A DNA stretch of 64,000 nucleotides from Odontesthes bonariensis. Its lineage: Eukaryota; Chordata; Actinopteri; Atheriniformes; Atherinopsidae. Positions 58,901 to 64,000 of the stretch are shown here, piece by piece (the stretch's first letter is position 1; the number at the start of each line of letters is the position of its first letter). A model generated the notes under the pieces. That model saw only the letters and a list, made by a program, of their open reading frames with translations. It did no database searches and was not told the origin of the DNA. Made by a program: the position numbers and the translations under genes. The stretch is from contig NC_134509.1 in NCBI RefSeq assembly GCF_027942865.1, positions 26,160,697 through 26,224,696 of the forward strand, written 5' to 3'.

Positions 58901-61900
58901 CCACACTTCAGCACACATTTACTTACTCACACAAACCAGCTTTCATCTCAGAGCTCCTCACACACTTTCCAGTTTTACTGCAGGAAGTTTACTGGCAGGA
59001 GTCTGGCTTTATTTCCAAGCTGTGCCTTGTAATTATCAGCCCTGCTCCTGTTTGGCCCTGCTCATTCTTTCCTTTTGTCCTGGCAGTGTTTTCTTTTTCC
59101 ACATCAGATATAGATAAATGTGTAGTTTGGAAATTGTAAGCTGTGGTAAGGTGGAAGCATAACAGCTGTCATGTTGTCGGAGGAATGACAACATATGGAT
59201 GGTTCATCCCACAGTACTGTCCTGTATCAGCATGGTTTATGATTATTATTTAATCAATCAATTATATCAAAGTTGAGTTTGCAAATTTGGCCTTACCTAA
59301 TTTTTTTCTTCACTTTTTTTCTGTAATTTCAGAGATTTTGACTCACTGTCCAAAGAAAATGTCTACGAGAACAACCGACTGGTGAGTCAAATTACCAGCT
59401 GAACATTTTGAACCCATGACGTCGTCATCTTTTGGAAAGACTTGCTCATAAATTGAGGTTGTGGATGAGCTAATTTGTATCTACCGCTTAGCTTTTGGTG
59501 TCTCATCTGTTACCGCCTCGTGAGCCATTGCCAGTGGAAGTAGTCATTGTGGGCGTGACTTTGTTGTATTTGACTATTTGACTGCCTGTGTGAGGAGGAC
59601 GTTATTCAATCCTGATGGAGCCTGACGAGGGCACACAGTGGGAAGGAGAAACCCAGACTATTCATGGTCAAGCCTGTAGAAAGAGCACGAAGAGAGGATT
59701 TAAAGTGCAAAAGTGTTGGATTTGCAGCTTAATAAGTCAGTAAATGGCTAAGAAATGTGCTTGGACAGTTTTTCCCTCATATCCACATTATCAACAGGAC
59801 ATTAGAGGTAACAGGAGGCTCATTTTCAGTTTGATGGTTGAGCTTTGGCAGTTTTTTTTTTTTTTGCTGCTGCAGGCTTTTTATCTTATGGCTCTCAACA
59901 GAAACCAGGCAGCTTGTTGGCTGTCATTAGGTGTGTTGTATTAAAGAGAAGTCTATTCTGGAGTATAAGAAGCAAAACTTATTGGTTATATTTGACTGGT
60001 AATAAAATCCATAAATTGATGCATTGTTGTCTGTCTCCTGTTACTAAGTAAGGCTGAGCACATGGTTAGAAACTGATCCGGCGGTTTTCCTGCATGTCTC
60101 TTTTCAAAGCCAGCATCCATATTGTTCTTGTGCTCCTCGTCTTTTCCTTTTGGTATGTTGTTTTTCTTAATGAAGATGGATCCAGGCACATGCGTCGTTG
60201 GTGTGCTCAGCCTGTGCAGCTACTAATATCTGAGCTGTGCTCAGTCGCCTGCAGAGGGACGCAGTGGGCCCCTGTGGACTGGCAAGGATGACAGATTTAC
60301 CTCTCACAGTCCTCGCTCCCGAGCTGTTTCCTTGTTTTAAAATGCACCCCTTTGACTACTGGAGACTCCACCCGGCAGCTCTTCTTCCTCTGTATCCACA
60401 TTACTGCAGCTCTTTTATACCACTCTGCTTTCTAGTATGTGGGCTGCAGATGAATTACATTGTACCTCTTCATTATTTAAAAAAATAAATGTTTCACCTA
60501 TAGCTAATCACGTTTTTTTTGCATTTAAGGTTCATATAGAACAGTTATTGTCATTTTATCTTTTGAAGCTTGTGTGAATCAGAAATATAGTTGGACTCGA
60601 TCAAAACCAAGAGATAACCACTGAGCAGGAAACCAAGTGTTGCTTTAGCGACGAGTTTAGATTGAGGCATAGTTTCCCTTTGTTTATGTGCAGCATTTGT
60701 TGGCTTTGTATTGCAGGGTTGTGTGGCTGCCAGTTTCGTTGTGTAATCTTATCTGTGCACGCATCGCTTCCATGTTTTGGTTTTTGTCCTCACCTCGCTG
60801 TCAGTTATCTTCAAAGGGTAAAAATATCAGATGCATTTTTGTAGCAGGGATTGTTCAGCTAGCAGAAGCATCTTTTCATCTACATTTCTAGAAAAACACA
60901 TTTTAAAAGTTTGGTTACAACTAAAATGTCACACAAAATGATTTAAGTTTGATACTTAAGTTGTGCTTTGGCAGTTTGTTTAGCTGTTTATAATGAAGTA
61001 TTCCATTTTTGCATCCATGTAAGCTGATTGCTTAGTGTTTCTCAGCTAAGTAATCAGTGGCATAACTTCCTTGTGTCCTACTCTTTTCTCTTTTTTTCTG
61101 TCTTTGCCTGGTCGTAGGCATTCGAAGTGGCTGAGACGCAGCTGGGGATTCCAGCCCTGCTGGACCCAGAAGACATGGTGTCCATGAAAGTGCCTGATAG
61201 GCTGAGCGTCATCACATATGTTTCCCAGTACTACAATTTTTTCAACAACAAGTCACAAGGTGTGTTCTCTTAATTCACTTGGATTTGGCACGAGACTGAG
61301 CATCTTAACTTGTGGGTTAAGATGCCCCAACATCTGACACAGAGTCTCTCTCTGCCCTTCGTAACACAGCAAACCCTCCCTGTATGAAGAGGCTGAGTTC
61401 TGTCAGTCACAACGAGCCAGCTCAAAAAAGGCCTCCGACTCTTTTAGAGGACAAGGTGGCTGAAACTGAAGTAAGTAAAAGATGCGACATGAGGAGAAAG
61501 CAGCATAGAGGCGTGTATATATTGCACTTTTCCCCCAAAGGCCTGGTAGACTTTTGTTCTAGCATTAAACTGTATAAGCTATGCATGATGTCAGCAGGAG
61601 GGAGCTGCATGGTAGCAAACTGTTAATATTTTGTTTGTGGTGGACCTGTCGTGGAAAAGTACACTAAAACCTTTTGTACCGTGTCTTAGATTGTGTCTGA
61701 AGCCGTCAAATATGCATCAGTGGTTGTGCATGAACAATTGGGAATATTAAGTGGTGCAACAATGAACATTTTTATACATCTACCTCCTTGTGTGAGCATT
61801 GTGTTGCACAGCAGGGGGAAGTCCAAGCTATAGCAGTAGAGTAATTCTACAAAGATAGCCTCTGTATTCTGTCTCTCTTTTCTCTCGCATGCCTTCAACT

Positions 61901-63930
61901 TCTTTCCTCCATCCCGTACTGGCATCCTCCTCATCACCCCCCCCCCCACCCCTACTCCCCTCTTCAGATGGAAATTCATTCCACTCCCTCCTCTTCCTGT
62001 TCTTCATCCTCACATCTGGTCCCCCCTCCACTCTCTGGTCCTGAGCCTAGGCAGTAGTGTGGGGGTGGGGGTGGGGGTTGGGTTAGCAGGTGAAAGGAAA
62101 TACTGTTAGGTCAGTTGTTTTCTAAGCATCTCTTGTAAATAAAAGACTAACAGTGGTATTATCCTAACACTGTGTGTGCCAAGTTTTGCAGCATGCTGCT
62201 TCTGACCCCTTTACGAAACATATAATACACCCCTACATGCCTGAAAACTTTTGTTTTTCATAAATATCAATCACAGCCAAACATATATGACTACCAGAGC
62301 CACTAACCTGAGCTGTTGTGATTTTACACTATTAAATACTTAGTTATGAATGAGATTTTTTGTATGAATCGAATTATGTTTAAAGCTTAAAAAAAGACAA
62401 GAAATTATAAACCACATGAATTAATTATCTGTAGATGTTTGAGTAACCAACTAGATGTAACTAGCTAAACAGAATGAACAATCCACATCCTCAAATCCTG
62501 ACTCCGTGTATGATCTCCCCCTCCCCCATTACTCTCCATCTTGCCCCTTCCCCTGATGTCTCCTCGCCGTCCCCTTCCTCCAAACAACCTCCCGGTCGCT
62601 TGCATCAGCCACTCCAGCCTGTGCAGACAGGTGCAGAGGCAGCGGTCAGGCGCAGCACCCTGAGCAGCACCCTGAGCAGCACCCTGAGCAGCACCTGCGC
62701 TGTCTGTCAGAAACACGTCCACCTGGTGCAGAGGTTTCTGGTGGATGGCAAGCTCTACCACCGTAACTGTTTCAGGTAAGCACTGCTGTCTAGAAGTGGA
62801 GCCACAACGTATTTATACCAATCCAAAAGATTCGTAAAGTTTTCAGACTTCAGCCACTGGAAAATTAGAAAATTAAGTTTAATACTGCAGCATTTGATTA
62901 TGTTACAATATTTTGTCTTTGGCAACCAGGCAAACTTTTTGTTTTTAACATAAAATCACTGTGTTTCAATCTAGGATAATGATGGTGGGTTATTTCAGAC
63001 AAATCAAAAGCTAGAGTGCTGTAAAATTTGACTTTAAGTAATAAGACTTCTCAAGGAACGCTCAATTAAGACGTCAGAATTCAGTTGGATTTGTTGTGTA
63101 TATTTGTTTAATTCTGAGAGGGAAAATAAATGAGTAAGATAAAGAATAAGTAATAAGTGTAAATCTGCATCTTGATCTTACCGACTTAGGTGCACAGAGT
63201 GTCGTAGCACTTTGCTCCCTGGATCCTACAAAGGAAGCGACTCTGGGGCATTAGTCTGTACACGTCACCTTTCAAGGCATGCCTCATCCAAACAGAATGG
63301 TCGGCCAGATCTTAGTAAGAAACCGGTGGCAGTTCAGTCTGTCAGGACTGGTCGCAACACAATTCATCACACTGTGCCCTCTGAGAGGGACCAGGCAAAG
63401 ACTCCCTCTCCTGTAGGCCGAGCAAATACTGGCAGGCCAGACAGTGACTCAGCCACAGCAGCTCCGGTGATAATAACCAAAGAAGAGTCTTTGGATGAAG
63501 AAAAAGAGACAGAAGCCAGTGAAGAGACTGGAGTCAAAACCGGTCCTTCCTCTCCTCCCAACCCTTTTGATGAGAGCGATGAGGAAGAAGAGGAAGAAAC
63601 GCAAACGCCAGCCAAATGTACATCTAACGGGGACCTCCCTTCGACACCCGACAGTCATGTTGAGGAAGCAAGTCGACCGGTACCGGTACCTGCACCCCGA
63701 AGGGTTTCTGAACCCACACCTCCACCTCGCCCGGCCCCTCGAGTTCGGCTGCCCCGCACAACAAATGGCCTAACAGTCGGTAAGTTCCTGTTGTAGAGCA
63801 TGAATTTATTTAAAAGATTAAAGGTAACATTTGCTCATAGCTATGACATTTTTTTTTTTTTAATCACAGATGAACATCTGAAGCCTCCAATTCCTCCCAA
63901 ACCTCGAGAAAGATCACAGTCTCCTGGCAG
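55935..63930 (+). CDS. micall1: MICAL-like protein 1, N-terminal part (gene continues past the window)
   Basis: Exons: 55935-56080, 59333-59381, 61118-61259, 61370-61470, a probable small exon from 61968, an exon ending at 62775, 63190-63779 and 63870-63930; the next donor is gtagtt at 63931. Exons 1-3 encode a calponin-homology domain ([58 protein letters not shown]). The LIM domain spans the exon pair ending 62775 and starting 63190 ([38 protein letters not shown]). Exon 7 has NPF within [15 protein letters not shown], expected to bind EH domains of EHD proteins, then Pro-rich segments. The C-terminal bMERB domain lies beyond the window. Human MICALL1 works on tubular recycling endosomes with Rab8, Rab35 and EHD1. 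Splice sites between 61968 and 62640 are ambiguous: donor 62037 with acceptor 62631, or an earlier donor (CTG|gt, near 62018) with acceptor 62609, both keep frame. Confidence 0.92.
56081..59332. other. micall1 intron 1: mostly no recognised feature
   Basis: A 3.25-kb intron, AT-rich, with a 12-G run at 56757-56767 and one repeat fragment (57575-57725). Short open frames have no domain. No RNA gene is seen. Confidence 0.5.
57575..57725 (-). repeat. Degenerate copy of the SINE-like repeat
   Basis: Read on the minus strand, the segment contains the end blocks of the fish repeat seen at 13052-13400: gaatagcctccatcagcc and the cgatagactggcagccagtt-type block, followed by a ggatggaaaatgaatg-type tail. 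It is short and diverged. Confidence 0.5.
59382..61117. other. micall1 intron 2: no recognised feature
   Basis: A 1.7-kb AT-rich intron. Short open frames at 59744-60488 and 60662-60891 have no domain similarity and overlap each other in different frames. Confidence 0.5.
62653..62696 (+). repeat. micall1: 12-bp tandem repeat in micall1 coding sequence
   Basis: The unit agcaccctgagc is repeated three times and then cut after agcacc, encoding S-T-L-S units directly before the first Cys of the LIM domain. The copies are identical at the nucleotide level, so the expansion is recent or is kept uniform by slippage. Confidence 0.85.
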
Positions 63931-64000
63931 GTAGTTGAATTTCTGTTAAATGCTGCGTCTCCTGTCTCTCTCCTGCCTGAATCGTGTCTTCAGTGTTTGT

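Overview
This is a vertebrate nuclear window, almost certainly from a ray-finned (percomorph-type) fish. Genes are split by GT-AG introns. Every protein I could assemble is closest to a vertebrate family. The introns hold typical teleost repeats: Tc1-like DNA transposons, L2- and Rex1-type LINEs, a tRNA-like SINE and several MITEs. There are no bacterial features, CRISPR arrays or operons. I assembled the gene models by hand from splice sites and codon phase. For the five complete genes the exon lengths sum to a multiple of three and end at an in-frame stop. UTR ends and promoters are inferred.

Layout. Positions 1-205 look like the 3' end of a plus-strand gene lying to the left. Next come two minus-strand genes: bmerb1 (CDS 1843-15142, 6 exons, 199 aa) and mpv17l (CDS 18577-23608, 4 exons, 211 aa). 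Intron 1 of mpv17l is packed with mobile DNA, including an unusual composite element with perfect 58-bp inverted ends. Minus-strand ntan1 (26701-31119, 10 exons, 303 aa) is head-to-head with plus-strand ddx17 (31876-42734, 13 exons, 642 aa). ddx17 meets minus-strand gga1 (45909-55097, 17 exons, 662 aa) tail-to-tail. gga1 is head-to-head with plus-strand micall1 (55935 to beyond the window end).

Biology. The genes are housekeeping-like: membrane trafficking (GGA1 at the trans-Golgi network, MICAL-like 1 on recycling endosomes, BMERB1 as a free-standing bMERB Rab-binding protein), RNA metabolism (DDX17), the N-degron pathway (NTAN1) and an organelle inner-membrane protein (MPV17L). From general knowledge of human gene order, bmerb1-mpv17l-ntan1 corresponds to 16p13.11 and ddx17-gga1-micall1 to 22q13.1. 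A fusion or fission point between two conserved blocks may therefore lie in the 0.75 kb between ntan1 and ddx17.

What stands out: (1) the composite element at 21299-23142, which carries retroelement pieces, a duplicated acidic reading frame and a 152-bp tandem repeat; (2) two L2-type LINEs, in two different genes, both in sense orientation and both ending 32-36 nt before a splice acceptor; (3) back-to-back hairpins, one with 13-bp perfect arms, in the long intron 11 of ddx17, plus a strong unused splice acceptor in the same intron. I found no wholly new biological system.
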